64,000 bases of DNA, taken from contig NC_044004.1 of assembly GCF_900496995.4 (NCBI RefSeq), positions 2,790,001-2,854,000 of the forward strand, given 5' to 3'. This document shows positions 32,430 to 44,589 of the stretch, piece by piece. The stretch's first letter is position 1, and each line of letters opens with the position of its first letter. Source of the DNA: Aquila chrysaetos chrysaetos. Taxonomy: Eukaryota; Chordata; Aves; Accipitriformes; Accipitridae. The notes under the pieces are model-generated. The model saw only the letters and a list, made by a program, of their open reading frames with translations, ran no database searches and had not been told where the DNA came from. The position numbers and the translations under genes were made by a program.

Positions 32430-33465
32430 TTGCAGCCCCCCGAGCCCAGGGAAGCAATGGTAAGGAATTGTACTGAGTGGGAACTAAACTGGGGACTATG
32501 ATGAGTTATTTTGAAACTTGATCTTGTGGCTAAAGCAGTGAATGTGCAACCTGCACGTGTTTGGGGCGGGTAATCCCCCCGCCAGGCAACGACCAGTCTG
32601 TTTTCCAGCAGAGCCCAAACAAACTCATCTCACCTGTGATCTGCAGCTCAGGAGGGCTGTGCGACGCAGCCAGGACCGGCCAAACCAACCCACATTCCTC
32701 AGTGCCAGCCAAGGGCTTTGTCTTCCCCTCCACGCTCTCAGGGGCCCAAATTAGCTTTTAATATTAAAAAAAATAATAATCCCTGGGCAAACAATCCAGT
32801 CCAGGCGCCCGCCAGGACTGCAAACACTCCCTGAGGGGCACCAGGTGTGGTGCATTCCTGATAGCCGGAAAAGAAAGGAGGGATTATTTCCCACTTATTG
32901 CGACGTGCTGGGCGAGTAGGACCAGCCAGCCCGGTGGCAAAGGACCCGCTCCGGCTCCAAGCAGGATTGGGTTGTGCCCAGCATCACGGGAGGTGGGTAC
33001 ATGGCTTTGGGAAGAAGTCCCTCAGCCAAGGCGTGAGCAAAGTCTCAAGCTCCAGAGGTGATTAATGGTAGCATTTCTTGGTTAAATACATTTCCTCCCA
33101 TCGGGGGTGTGGGGTTTCAGGCAATAAAAGGGTTCTGTTTATTTTAAAAACAAGTCCTACAAGTCACCCGAGCTATCCCTGAGCAGCCTCCCCATGCCAA
33201 ATGCCCGCATAGCCTGCACAGCTATCTCAGCATCGGGTTGTGTGGATGCATCCACCACCCAGAGGTTATTCCTCAAAGCTGGAAAATTTAATTGTTCCTT
33301 CTTTAGTGAACTTTCCCATCAATCTGTTGATGTCTTTTCCCCTCCTCCTTGGCCCGCAAAGAAGCAGAAGTGTGTTAATGGCTTTACCTGCGATGGTTCC
33401 CATCATGTGAATGAGCAGAGAAGTCGAGGTTGGATAGGACAGCCCGGTGGTTATAGCCCCAGCCC
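32430..33465. other. Unique stretch
   Basis: AT-rich at 32752-32785 (taatattaaaaaaaataata) and 33060-33160; the rest is GC-richer. No repeat identified. Confidence 0.4.
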
Positions 33466-33469
33466 CAGC

Positions 33470-33545
33470 TCCGGGCAGGACAGGACCTGGGTGAAATTCT
33501 TTTGCTTCAGTTCTCCACCCATGACATGGGGGTGAAAAGCAATTT
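33470..33545 (+). mobile_element. Possible MIR-type SINE tail
   Basis: 'cctgggtgaaattcttttgc', then 'ttcagttctccacccatgac', then 'atgggggtgaaaa' resemble the MIR tail (gggcaa..ctcagtttccccatctgtaaaatggggataa). Weak because it is short and diverged. Confidence 0.3.
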
Positions 33546-33549
33546 TTCA

Positions 33550-34608
33550 CCCCTCCAAGGCTTTAGAGACAGGCAGAGATTTGGGTTGCCGGATAACGTT
33601 TCGCCGGGCCAGCTGCCTTGATAAAACCAGGGCATCTGCCAGCTCCAGAGCCAGGCAGCAAAACTCCCCGCCCGAAAGTCCATCACAAGATGACAGCAGG
33701 CATCCTCCGAGGGGGAGCGTGCAGGAGATAACACCAGCCCCCCCAGTGCATCCCAGTGGGGGCCGTGTCTCTGTTTCATGCCCCGCCACTGCGGGAAGGA
33801 GAATCCCTTCATTTCCTTCGGACACTTATCCTCTAAGGATCTTGATCCCGGGGGCGAGCGACACAAACACCCTTTAAATCCATCACAGCAGGCTTAAGGG
33901 AGGATTAGCCGATGCCTCTACAGGCTTTATGCTGGCCTTTGGCTCCGGGTTGGAGCTGGTCCCAGAGCTCCGCGTCCCACCCTGATAGCCCCATCCAGTT
34001 TCAGGCTTGCATTTCCCAAAGGAGATGCTTACAGACAGAAACGGAGCAAGCCTGGCTCTAACTCACCTCGGGAGGTCGTTGCATCCCAAGCAAGCCCAGC
34101 CTGGCAACTCAGTTCCAAAAGTGGCAATCATTTTTAATCGCAGAGCTGGTGCTGGTGCAGGTCGAGGATGTGGATGAGCGTTACCTCCTGCCCTCTGCAC
34201 CATGCCTGTGGCCGGGGGGGACAGAGCTCTTCCCGGGCTGTTTGACCCTGGCATTGCCAGGGAGGGGAGAATTCCCCCCTGCTTCCCTCCTTTTGGGGGG
34301 GGTCCCTACAGAGGAGCCCAGATTTTTCCCCCATGAAGAGCTGACTTCTCCCTCTCATCCCAACCTGGCTGGCTGGTGGGCATCATCCCTGTCATCCCCT
34401 TCCTATTTGCAAGCAATTACATGGATTGCTTTCCAGTCTTGATGCTTTTCCTCCTTAATTTGTCTCAGCAATGTTTTTCCCCCCCCCTTAGCTTCACTGT
34501 TACCCCACTGCATCCCCTTTACCTCTTCCCATTTCCCATCCGCGAGGGCTTTTTGACCACGACAGCTCTCACACATCCTCCCAGGATGGCTTTACTCCAG
34601 CACAGGCA
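33550..34608. other. Unique stretch
   Basis: Mixed composition, with a short G-run at 34295-34302 and a C-run at 34480-34487. Nothing else recognised. Confidence 0.4.
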
Positions 34609-34609
34609 A

Positions 34610-34695
34610 GCTTGCATAATAGCTGTTGACACTGTTAACTTCATTTGAATCGATCTTGTTTGCTAATTAGCTGATTGCAGTACTTGGCATGAATT
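34610..34695. promoter_or_regulatory. AT-rich block with palindromic homeodomain site
   Basis: Perfect palindrome GCTAATTAGC (34662-34671), with actgttaacttcatttg and aatcgatc nearby. This fits a dimeric paired/LIM-class homeodomain site in an AT-rich island. Putative enhancer only. Confidence 0.3.
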
Positions 34696-34984
34696 ACCCC
34701 GGGGAGATTCTGCCTCCTCTGGGGTTGGCAGTGGCTGGCGTGTCCCACGTAAGAGGTGGGAATCGCAGCAGTGAGATGGCTTCTGCTCCAGGGCCACCTC
34801 TTACAGGTATCCCTGTGACTTGTAGAGATGCAGAGGAGTCACACGAGGGGAACCAAAGCCTAGTACAATGATTTTTAATTCCCAGAGTGCCTGAGAGGCA
34901 CCAAAACTTCAAGCATATTCAGACTAGCTACTATAGAGCCTAAAATGGATTAAAGTGCCTGTCTGTGGCATGAAGTGATGAGTG

Positions 34985-35128
34985 GATGCGACTCTTTGCT
35001 CTTCCTCAAAATGCAACTGGAGATCACTCAAATATTGGGCTAAAGATAAACCAAAGGAGGTAGTTTTTCTCAGAGGGCATAATTCCCTTGCAAAATTCAC
35101 TGCCAGGGAGGACAAAACACGAGTAGGT
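34985..35128 (+). mobile_element. CR1 LINE 3' fragment (old)
   Basis: 'aaaccaaaggaggtagtttt', 'tctcagagggcataattccc', 'ttgcaaaattcactgccagg' align in order with sense CR1 (aaacaaaaggaagtacttttt, cacagcgcataattaa, tggaactcattgccagagg). Confidence 0.65.
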
Positions 35129-35129
35129 T

Positions 35130-38100
35130 GAATGAAGAAGGACCAGGCAGTGTCATGGAGAGTGAGTGCCCTCTGATGGCATTGAACGCTTTGGGGGGTC
35201 CAAAGACAACCTTGGGTGTGAGTTATCCCTGAAAAGCTTTATGGCAGGGGAAATATGGGGAATGATCATTGAGTTTTCCCTCTTCCTAGTCCTTTTTTCT
35301 CTAAGCACCAGCTGCACAGGGAGGATGGAGACTGGGAGGACCTCCATGGAGCCCGGATAGAAACACCCCTGTCCCAACCCACCTGGCATCCAGTCAATAT
35401 CCATCACTTCACCACTCCCCATCATACACTTTAATGATAACTCATACTCATTTTTTAACCAGAATAACCACGTCATTCCAAACCAAAGCACCTCACACGA
35501 GCATATTTCCATCTGTGAAGCTGCCTGGGTCATCTAATACAATTTGCCCCAGATGAAGTTGAACGAATCTGCAAAGTCCTATTTTGCATGAGCCATCTAT
35601 TTATATTGACAGCTTCCCACGCTCCATCCTTCCAGTCCTGCATCACTTTCTGCCGGGCTAAGCTGCATCACTCCAGCTCTTCTTCTTTCCCCCTTTTCTT
35701 CAATATTGCCCTGCAATTATCATCTTTCCGGTCTTCTGGGATCAGAGAGAAATCCCAGGACTTTTTAGAGAGGATGAGCAGCAGGCCACACCACTCCTCA
35801 CCCTGCTTCTAGGGGACTCTGGGGAGCAAATTAGTCTAAGCCTGCTGTTTAAAAATGTTTATCCCTAGGCCATGCCATTTAGTATCTTCCTAGGTTACTA
35901 ATGGACTAGAAAGCACTTTGTTGCCCCTGTGCAATATGAGAACATCAGCCTGCTTTTGCCAAAGCCAGAAGAGAAATTATTGAGCGTTTTCTGCCTTTTC
36001 TCTGTTGTTATCAACAATTTTCTGATCTCCAGCTTGGGGACAGGGAACGCTGCTGCAGCTCGGTTATTTCACTGCTCTTCATTTTGCAAAATCAAATCAA
36101 AAGTCGCTTCCTCCCTGTTGTCCATGAACCTCCAGCAGAGATCTGATATGGCCATTGCTTGGGAAGGGGATTCATTCATTGCAAACTGAATTGCAGAGTA
36201 AATGCCACAACTTTCTTGAGCCAAAATACCAACAAGCTCTTGTCCTGGTAGCCAATGTTCATTCTTCTGTATTTTGGATGGAGAAAAGACAGCCCAGATG
36301 AAACTGGGATCTCCAAGACCCTTTGGCTCTCTGCCAGTGCTGCCAAAAGGCCAGTTTGTTAGCCAGACCTTTTATTCTTTATTTTAAGAGGATGAAATTA
36401 TTAGCTGGGCATCCACTGGCTGAATAAACATCATAAACAGGTCTCAACCACATGTAACGCCATCAGTCACTGCCAGCGACCCTGGCTGCAGAATGCTGTC
36501 GCCTTGCCATCTGTGTGGGTCACTTGTCCTCCTCTGAAATCACATAGGGGTCCATAGGGAGTCCCAGGGCCAAGTGTCACGGTCGCAGCAGATGCAACCC
36601 ATCTCTGCAGCCAGGTTTGCGTGTCGGCATCACCTGAGGCTCCCGTTACCCTCTGTGACCATCTCTGATGCATTCTGAGCACTTGGCAGAGGTAGAAAGC
36701 AGGCAGTGGTGGATACCAAGGGAGATGCTGGGTTTGGACCATTTACCTGGTGGTTGAGTCTCCAAACACGCAAGAAGCAGCTGGACCCATCCATGAGGTG
36801 TCAGCAGCACAAGGGACACGCTGGGACTTTGTGATGACTTGTATTTGCTGCAGCAGAGGGGTGAAGACCCCTGGCAGCTCATAAAGAGACTGCGTCAGAC
36901 CTGGCCAAGAGACGGATACCGCATTTTCACCGCTGCAGAGGAGTTTTGCTGGTGGAGCTATTGTTGAACAGCTCTGCGAAGGATGAGTGGCATGCGTGGG
37001 GGTGGCTGGCTCGTTTGATCTAAGGGAGGAGTTGGGTGAGGACACGGGACTTGTCAGAGAGAAACAGACCCAGGCAGAGAGCAATAGCAGTAGGAGAAGG
37101 TGATGTTTTTCCTTGCCAAAGGTTTGCAAGGTTGAACACAATGAAATTCCCTCCTCCCTCTCTTACCCAAAAAAGCCACATCCCAAGAGGCATTCAAAGC
37201 CACGTATGAATCCATTCAAAACACATCAGGGTCAAACCTTTTTAATGAAAGAAAGAAAATAAACCCAAAGACAAAAAGCTATTCTGGAGGAGGGGAGGGG
37301 AAGGAAGTGGCTCCCAAAGTATCAATGACAACACTTCCTTTAACCCCAGCTGCAGCTGTGGCTTGGGTGTCTCTACACCAGTGGGACCTAGCAGGGCAGG
37401 AGATGTGAGTACACCCTTCTGCACCTTTCTCTTGGTGGGAGAGGGCCCCCGGTGACCAAACCGCAGAGCTTTGGGCAGGTTGGGTTAGGACCATGAGGAT
37501 CTGGGTGCTGAAGAGGGGACGTCTCTTGGTGGGAAGGGCTGAGCAAGACAGGATGGGGTCCTGCAGGGAGAAGGGAGTTGGCTGGCACCAAAGCTCACCC
37601 AACTGTTTGTGTCTGGCTTAAATACCCTTAAACACAACATGGACCGCCTCCTCTACCCCATCTCCTGCGGTCACCACCTCTCTGGTCCACGGGACCCCAT
37701 GGCTTTGTGGGCTCCTGCGGTTGCCTGGTGGCTTTCAGAGGCTGCATTGCCCCTGGCTGCGATCCCAGCTGGATGGCCGGAGGCAGCTGGACAGACTCTT
37801 GGTCCCCGCATCTCCAAAATAATTGGGCTTGTGTCTTTCCTGCATCTCTACTCTTTAGCTGGAACCCCTAAGTGAGGCTTTTTGAGAAGGGGCCTTCGAG
37901 CCATTCCCATGTGGGGTTAAAGCTCTGGCACTCAGGAATAGATGAGGGAGGACTGCGAGCCAGAGAAGGGACCAGATTCTGGAGGATTTCAAACCAGAGA
38001 CAACTGAAATCCAGTTTGGTGGGAATGGACACACACAAGGTCCTGCTTTCTGTTGGAGACCTTACTGCAGTGGAGGAGAGCACCTGCAGGTATAGAAAAC

Positions 38101-39950
38101 CCCACTGGTAGGGCTGAACCCCAACAGGGACCCCAGCAAATCCCTAGAGAAGGAGAAGACAGTGAGGGTGCTCAGATTACCCTCCTTTCAAGCCCACCTC
38201 TGCTGGGATGGTGACACATCTGCCCCATCTCCCACCCTCCCACCCCCTCGCATGCTTGTGAGGACAGGGCTGTCCCTCAGAGGATGACCAAGGGTCACTC
38301 CAGAGACAAACACACAGTCTGTTTGGAGCAGCCCAGAGAAAGGCAATTTCCCCACAGCCCATGACGTGTCTCAGGAATTTGCGGTCTGCGACGGGTGAGT
38401 CAATGTGAGCGGGAAAAGTCTGGCTATTTTTAAGACCACTGACATTTGGGGGTGTTTAACCCCTCTCCCTCCTCCCACGACCGGCATCTCAGCAGTGCCT
38501 CATTTGTGGTGCAGCCACCTCAGACTGGGAGTGAAGTCAAAGGTATAGCTCAACAACCATCATCAATGCAACGCTGACATTAGCAATAATGGTTCTTCGG
38601 AGACAGTGCCGGACTAGAAGCAGGCAAAAAAAGACCCTTCCCAAGGCAAATAGGTGCCAGCCTCACAGGGTGGTGCTTCCTAGGATGAGGGGATGAAGGA
38701 GGCAGGATCAAGGTGACCAGGAAGAGGCTGTTAAGAGCCACGGAGTCAAGGCAAGAAACCACACAGAGATGTTTTGTCCAAGCTCTGCCTATCCACTTCT
38801 TCAAGTGCTCGGAGGTCTGTCTGCACCAGGGTGATTCCCCTACTAGAAATGCACAGGTACCGAGTTAAAAAGCTCCTCACCGAGTCATGGAGAGCTTCTC
38901 CAGAGCTTTCACTCCTCCTGGGTCTAAGGACCACTTGGCATCGTGTAGCCACGTTCACGTGGCCGTGTCCTCCTCTGAAGCTCAGTGTACCTGTGACACC
39001 CGCGCTGCCCTGCCTGCTGTCACTCCTGGGTTGGTGTGCTGGTGAGCCACCAGGTCCTAAATTTCTTGGCATCCCCTCTCTGGAAGTCAACACAGCCCGC
39101 TGACTCTTCCAGCTTATCTACCTGCTAGCGTGGCATCACGGGACTTGTCCAGCTTCCAGCCAGGCTCTGGGACAGCGTTGCCTGTGAGCCGAGCCATTCC
39201 TTGTGCTTGCCCCAGGGCAACCACAGTTTGGGTGGCCCATGATCCACCACACTGTGTTTCACTTGTCCTTACCAGGGGATTTGTGTCCTTAGCTCTTCCT
39301 CAGGGGCCAAGCTGCCTTTTCCCAGCGATGTTCTTTCTTCTCCCAGCATGCCCGAAATGGCAGCCACCATCTTCCCTTCCCCACCATCCCACCTTCCTGC
39401 TGGAGACCAGTTTCTTGTCCTATCTTGCTCCCACATCTGCCCAGCCCGACGCTCTCCTCTCCAGAGCTATGTGCCCTCCTTGCTGTCTTGCTCATACCCA
39501 GCCTTGGCTGCCCTGGACTGAAACAAGAAAGAGAAGGTTTCCCCAACAGTGAAATGTCTTTTCATGGAGACTGCATGCAGGATGGTCCTACTGAAAAATT
39601 CACTCTGCATTTTCAGCATGTAAGAAATTAAGCCAGGCAAGTGACACAAATTTAGCTGCCTTCATGCCAGGTAATCTATCCTCAGTTTAGAAAATTTCCT
39701 GGTTTATTTTTCTTTAGCAAAATATTAAGGTGTTTTGTGGGTGGTTTTTTTCAGTATCATGCACACAAGACCCTCTGGATTATGATCATTTGAGTTTTCC
39801 CAGCTCTTTCTCCAACCTGTTGCCTTCCTGGGACATGGTGGGGGCACTTAGTGTTTTAGGGATGAACAGCAAGGAAAATCAATACAAACAATGGGCAAGG
39901 ATAGATAGAAAAGGGTCGGTTTCACAGCCTGCTTTATATTCCCTCAATAC
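35130..39950. other. Long unique stretch
   Basis: No gene, RNA or repeat recognised over nearly 5 kb. AT-rich sub-blocks at 35580-35610 and 36350-36440 (including aggatgaaattattagctgg) may be conserved. All frames are short. Confidence 0.4.
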
Positions 39951-39954
39951 AATC

Positions 39955-40200
39955 CCAAATTTGACCTCAGTGCATTTTGCACTGGCTCGTGATGGATTTC
40001 TGGTCCATGAACTTGTCAAGTTTCCCCTTGAACCCAGGTACCCATTGGGCATCAACTGCCTCCTGTGGCAGGGAGTTCCCCAGGCCAGCTACCACTGCAT
40101 GAGCAATGGGTTTCTTCCTTTTCTTCCTGATTTCTTCCTTTACCTGCCTCCTGACGGGTTTTGGCTAAGTGCTCCTCCTTTCCACGCTAAAAGGAGACAG
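39955..40200 (-). mobile_element. CR1 LINE 3' fragment (old)
   Basis: Antisense CR1 landmarks in order on plus: 'gaacttgtcaagtttcccct', 'tgaacccaggtacccattgg', 'gtggcagggagttccccagg', then the decayed 'cttccttttcttcctgattt' and 'acctgcctcctgacggg'. The element therefore lies on minus. Confidence 0.75.
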
Positions 40201-40204
40201 AGAT

Positions 40205-41088
40205 CGATATCTGCGTGTCATTTGGCCACAGCTGTGGTCCTGCTCCCAACTGCAAGCTGTCTGAAGCGCTGCCCCAAATCCACCAACGCTCTTGTAAAGC
40301 CTCCTGGGGATGTCTGAGTAATTCATCAGCATGGATTCATTTAAAAACCTACAGAGGAAAAATGCTGAAAATACTTCTGGTATTTGTACAGGCAGGTCCC
40401 GCGGCAGTCCCTGTCAGCAGCACAGGTGAGATGAACGGCGTGGGATTGCTTGCAGCCCAGACAAATTAATAAGGATGCTGTGCCGGGATGAATTTGGCCC
40501 CAAATATATGAAGTGCAAGCTTGTAACATGTGCCAAGCTCCTCTGGAGCTTGTTTCACAAGTGCTTCCCATTTTACACGCACATCTGAGGCATCCTGCTG
40601 CCCTAAGCTTGAGGCAGGGCTGAGAAAAAAATACAGGAGTGGTGAGACCAGGTGTTGGTTCAACCTTCTCCCTTTGCACGTCTTTGCCCAGTACCAGCAC
40701 AAAGCATCGGGAGACTTTGCCTGGCTTTAGGCCATAGAAGCTGGGCTGATTCAGGTTGGATGGACAGCACAAAGCATGGTGGTAGGAGCTGGGGTGGAGG
40801 TGTGAGGCTTGGTCACCAAAGTGTTCTCATTCAGTGGGGGCTGGACAGATCCCAGATGGATCCTTGGCCTGATCCAGGGTGTATTGGCTATTTGCTTAGT
40901 GCAAGGTGGCCGTGCCAAGCTGAGCAATGTATGCAAACCTGCTGGAACTGGGAAAAAAAAGGATGCTTTGAAGGGCTGAAGTGTGGTCCATGCTCAGAGA
41001 GGAGAGGACCCCCACTTGACACGTACCACAAGGCTGCTTAAAACCAACATCTAGGAGCTTCTCCCTGGCCTTGCTTTACTCTTTCATG
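40205..41088. other. Unique stretch
   Basis: A CAG|GTGAGA donor-like site lies at 40425/40426, only 34 bases after a weak acceptor. Nothing else seen. Confidence 0.4.
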
Positions 41089-41089
41089 A

Positions 41090-41340
41090 TTTCTGGTCAC
41101 AAAATCCCACAAAAGATACAATAGGATTGGAAAGGATACAGAGAAAGGAAAAGAGTAGGCAGTGGGGTTTTATGGAGAACAACTATCTAGGCTAAAAAAG
41201 TCCAGCCTGGGAAAGACATGACTGAGGAGGAGGTCTATATATAAGGGTCTGTAAAATCACGACTATCAGGGGGAATAATTCTCATAATGGAAGAATAAGG
41301 GGTCTCAAAGCATCATCTAGAGGTCATTTGCTCTTTGCAT
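41090..41340 (+). mobile_element. CR1 LINE fragment (old)
   Basis: 'aagtccagcctgggaaagac', 'atgactgaggaggaggtcta' and 'gggtctgtaaaatcacgact' match sense CR1 (cttttcagcttggaaaagag, acgactaaggggggatatgatagaggtcta, taaaatcatgact). The downstream 'aataaggggtctcaaa' fits 'aactaggggtcaccaa'. Confidence 0.7.
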
Positions 41341-41344
41341 TTGC

Positions 41345-42185
41345 CTTCAGGTAGCCTTGTCCTTGGCATGACCTTGAGAGAGGCTGGGGTCTGCTTTAGG
41401 ACACACTTGCCCCCACAGCCCCGGTGCAAATTGAGCTGAAGCCCCTCTTGCCTGCAAGCTCTTCCCAGCTCCCTAACCCACTCCCCATGATGCTGAAGTG
41501 TGTCAGTACCCACAGCACGCTTGCCTTCACATGTGGTGGAAACACCAGCTAGATGGAGGTTAAAGGTCTTTCCTAAAACGTGTTTGAAGCTTGGGGACCA
41601 GCAGAAGGCGTGAGCTGTGCATGGGATGTGGATGATTACACACCTCGTTGCTGCGAGAGATGTGGATAGGATGGGGAGAGCAGATAAGCTTGACCCGAGC
41701 ATCTGCCTCTGGTGGATTTGCAGCTCTGGAGGAGATGCTCATCGGGTTTGGGCTAGAGGTGAGGAAGGGAAGCAATGCTGTAAATGAAAATCCAGTGTTC
41801 AAGCTCCATCCGAAGGACATATATGGGTGTCAAGGACATCACTGAGTTTGGAGAAGGCGTCTTACTGCCTGATGTGGAGACAGGAGCAGAAGCGTTTGGG
41901 ACTTGACCCTGGCCATAAGGAGCTTTGCAGTGCCTGGCTGACAGCTCCCTACTTCAGCACAAGCCCAAAATGAATGTGGTGACCATCTCCTCCTGGGTCC
42001 TCATGGGTTGGTTCCTGCTGATCTGGCACTAACTGGTTATCAACGACCGAAAGGAGCCTGATGTCCCAGAGGTGGTTAAGGAAGAAAATCAGCTTTGTGT
42101 GTGGGACAGGAGACTATTTCACCAGGAGAGGTGCAGGGACGTGCACGGGGGAGGAAAGGCTAGGGAGGGCATCAGCTGTGATGGG
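41345..42185. other. Unique stretch
   Basis: May hold further decayed CR1 between the two recognised pieces, but I cannot match it. Confidence 0.35.
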
Positions 42186-42189
42186 AGTG

Positions 42190-42330
42190 GGACAGGAATG
42201 GGTTAGGAGGAACGTGGCAGGGTCTGGCATGGCTTCTGCAAGAGAAGCAGGCTGGGACTCTTCAGCCTGGAAAAAATGTGGTTAATGGGAGATATGAAAA
42301 CAGTGGAGGCTGGAGTAGAAATATTAGATA
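42190..42330 (+). mobile_element. CR1 LINE fragment (old)
   Basis: 'ggctgggactcttcagcctg' followed by 'gaaaaaatgtggttaatggg' and 'agatatgaaaacagtgg' follows sense CR1 (gggactcttcagcctggaaaa, gatggctgagggg, gatatgatagagg). It lies about 0.9 kb after another plus-strand CR1 piece that covers the same part of the element, so it is probably a separate insertion. Confidence 0.6.
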
Positions 42331-42334
42331 TGCT

Positions 42335-43850
42335 TGCCCTGCTCTTTCTGCTTTGCTTTAGGCTTTTGGCCACCACCAGGAGACAGGATCTGGGCTCGGT
42401 CGGTGTTAACCTGACCTGGTAGATCTGCTCTCCTCTCCTGGTTGATGGTGAGCAAGGGACTGGATGGGTATGGTCAGCTTAGACGAGATTAGCTGGGTCC
42501 AAGTCCTTGGCCATACCTCCTCGTCCTCTCTAGAGCCTGAACTGAGAATTGCTGTGTCCCTTTGAAAATATCCAGGAGCTTGTTTTCTCCTCTGCAAATC
42601 ATTTACAAAATCACTTTCCCTTTCTCCCCACTCCCATGCCATCCTTCTCCACCTTTCTCTCCCTTCCACTCAGAAAGACATGCCCATTGCTTTGCGATCG
42701 GGGTGTCATTCCCCATCTTCTCCCCGTGACACTGATGCTGGGGAGAAAATAATTTCTGAAGAAGATGGGTTTTTTAATGGTTCCCCAGGATCACTGAGGT
42801 GGAAGCAGTAGCCTGGGAGCCTAATGCCACTTTCCTCTTGGTAGCAGAAGCAGCGCTGGCAGGCTGGAGGTGGAGCGTCTCAAGGACTGTTTGCTTAGCA
42901 GGTTATCTACACGCTTAATTTACCCCTGCCCTCGTAAAACCATTTGAAGCCTTTTCTCACATTTGTAACCAAAGGCTGCTTTGGCAACAAGCAAAGTGAA
43001 AACCAGACGTAAGCAGGGTTAGGGCAGGAGGGCATCGCCAGCAGGTTTTTCTCCCTGGAGGTGCAGGCACAAACCACAATGCAACATCACGTTATGGGGT
43101 ACCCCATCAATCCATAGCTCAGGTGAGCAATAAAAGGCATAAAAGCCTGTAACGGGAGAGAAAAAAATTTTCCAGTAAGGACTGGGCCATTGCCCATCAG
43201 ATTTTGACAGGTGATGGTCATGTTCTGGCTGATGGGGCAGTGGAGAATGGTTTTGTATCAGTCATGGGGTGTTGTAGGAAAAGCACAAGAGGACACCAGG
43301 GCATTGCAAGAAGGTGTGGGCTGGAGACAGGTCAGCAGAGATAGAAACATCATGGATTTTTTTTTGGTGTGCTGTCTGACCCTATGGGTTTTCCTTTCCT
43401 GGAAAGACCATTTCTGATCACTGACACCAGAGGTCCTGCAGCTCCTGAAAGTGATGGTAAACAGCAGCAAAATGGTCTTCCTTCTGGGCAGGTCTCCCCT
43501 CGCGTCTGCTGGGTTGTTTATTTAGCCGTCACAGGGCAGCTCGCGGGGTTTCAGTAGATCTGGCCCTAATTACAGCTCTGTTGAGCTTTGTAGTCCTCCT
43601 CTTTCTCCATCCTCCAGTTCCCTGTATCTTCTAGGTGGAAAAATGCAAAAGAGAGAAACAGGGAGGATTTGTCACCCCTCTCTATGAGTCCAGGATAGAG
43701 AGGACATTTTTCCATCTGAGGACAGCGTAATCCATTCCTTGTCCCGTGGCCACCTCCAGCTCCACCAGCAAGACAGTGTACATGAAAAGCCCTCCGTCAA
43801 ACCAAGTCATCTGCAACTTCTGCATTCATTTCAAAGCATTATCTTCCTTT
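42335..43850. other. Unique stretch
   Basis: No repeat recognised. The right end is a pyrimidine-rich tract (attatcttccttttgcag) leading to the next candidate exon. Confidence 0.4.
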
Positions 43851-43855
43851 TGCAG

Positions 43856-43917
43856 AGGATCTGGAGGGATGGGAGAAGCATTCAAAGCCCAAAGCTGGTT
43901 CTGAAGTCCAAAGTTGG
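43856..43917 (+). other. Candidate exon (62 bp)
   Basis: A strong acceptor (cttccttttgcag) and donor TTGG|GTGAGC. Two frames are open: RIWRDGRSIQSPKLVLKSKVG and DLEGWEKHSKPKAGSEVQSW. Charged, soluble-looking peptides, but no family recognised. Confidence 0.15.
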
Positions 43918-43919
43918 GT

Positions 43920-44228
43920 GAGCAAAAGGGTTTGTTTAATATGACAGAGCAGAGAGCCCAGAAACCTGTGAGAACAACACCTCCCTGCAAATCAGGTCGT
44001 TTATTTAGCAAGTGAAAAATGGCTTCCCAAGGTTCAGAGCACCAGGGTAGAAATCAAAGAGCATTTGAAGGAGAAGGGAAAGCCAAGCCCTGGCTTTGCT
44101 GTTCCTGCCCTCCTGCTGGATCCCCACCAGCCCAACAGGCACCGAGGGAGACCACGAAAATATTTCACTCTTTACACACCATTTCGAAACCTCAGAGCCA
44201 CCCTTTCCACAGGGACTCAGGTCAGCTG
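43920..44228. other. Unique stretch
   Basis: Nothing recognised; composition becomes AT-richer to the right. Confidence 0.4.
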
Positions 44229-44229
44229 T

Positions 44230-44480
44230 CACACTAAACTCCAAATATTTTCCTAGCTGGCAAATAAAAAAAGTCCGTATATCTGTGTCTAACTCTATAG
44301 CCAATGTATACGAAATGATAAAGCCCCTGGCACATATCTTGCAAGAGCTAATTATAGGATTTGGAAGCTAACGTGATAATATTTTCTTTAGATGTGTGGT
44401 GCAGATGTAATTACTTCTCCAGAGATGCCAGCCGCAGATGACGCAAGATGCCCTTATGTAATCAGCTTTTATTATGCAGT
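44230..44480. promoter_or_regulatory. AT-rich motif-dense block (putative enhancer)
   Basis: About 250 bases, strongly AT-rich, holding gagctaattatagg, gtgataatattttc, gatgtaattac, tgacgcaaga (C/EBP-ATF-like) and gtaatcagcttttatta. The block also ends with an acceptor-like ttttctttag at 44391, followed by an ATG (44392) and a 64-codon frame whose second half is hydrophobic. I favour a conserved regulatory element over coding sequence. Confidence 0.35.
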
Positions 44481-44539
44481 TATGGAAATTTTCCCTCTCT
44501 GGCCCATCCCCTACTTTCCCCTCAACTCTTTTTTTTCAG

Positions 44540-44587
44540 TTTTCACCCTAAACTCTCTATGGCTTATTCAGAAGATGATGGGCTGAG
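44540..44587 (+). other. Candidate exon (48 bp)
   Basis: A very long pyrimidine tract (about 44500-44536) ends in ttttttttcag. The donor GCTGAG|GTCAGT is fair. One frame reads FHPKLSMAYSEDDGLR and contains an ATG. The continuous frame runs on to about 44930 without a recognisable domain. Confidence 0.15.
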
Positions 44588-44589
44588 GT

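Noticed and set aside
41230..41244. TATATATAAGG as a TATA box
   Set aside because: It lies within a CR1 fragment where the consensus has a similar AT-rich 'gtctataaaatc' stretch, so it is better explained as decayed repeat.
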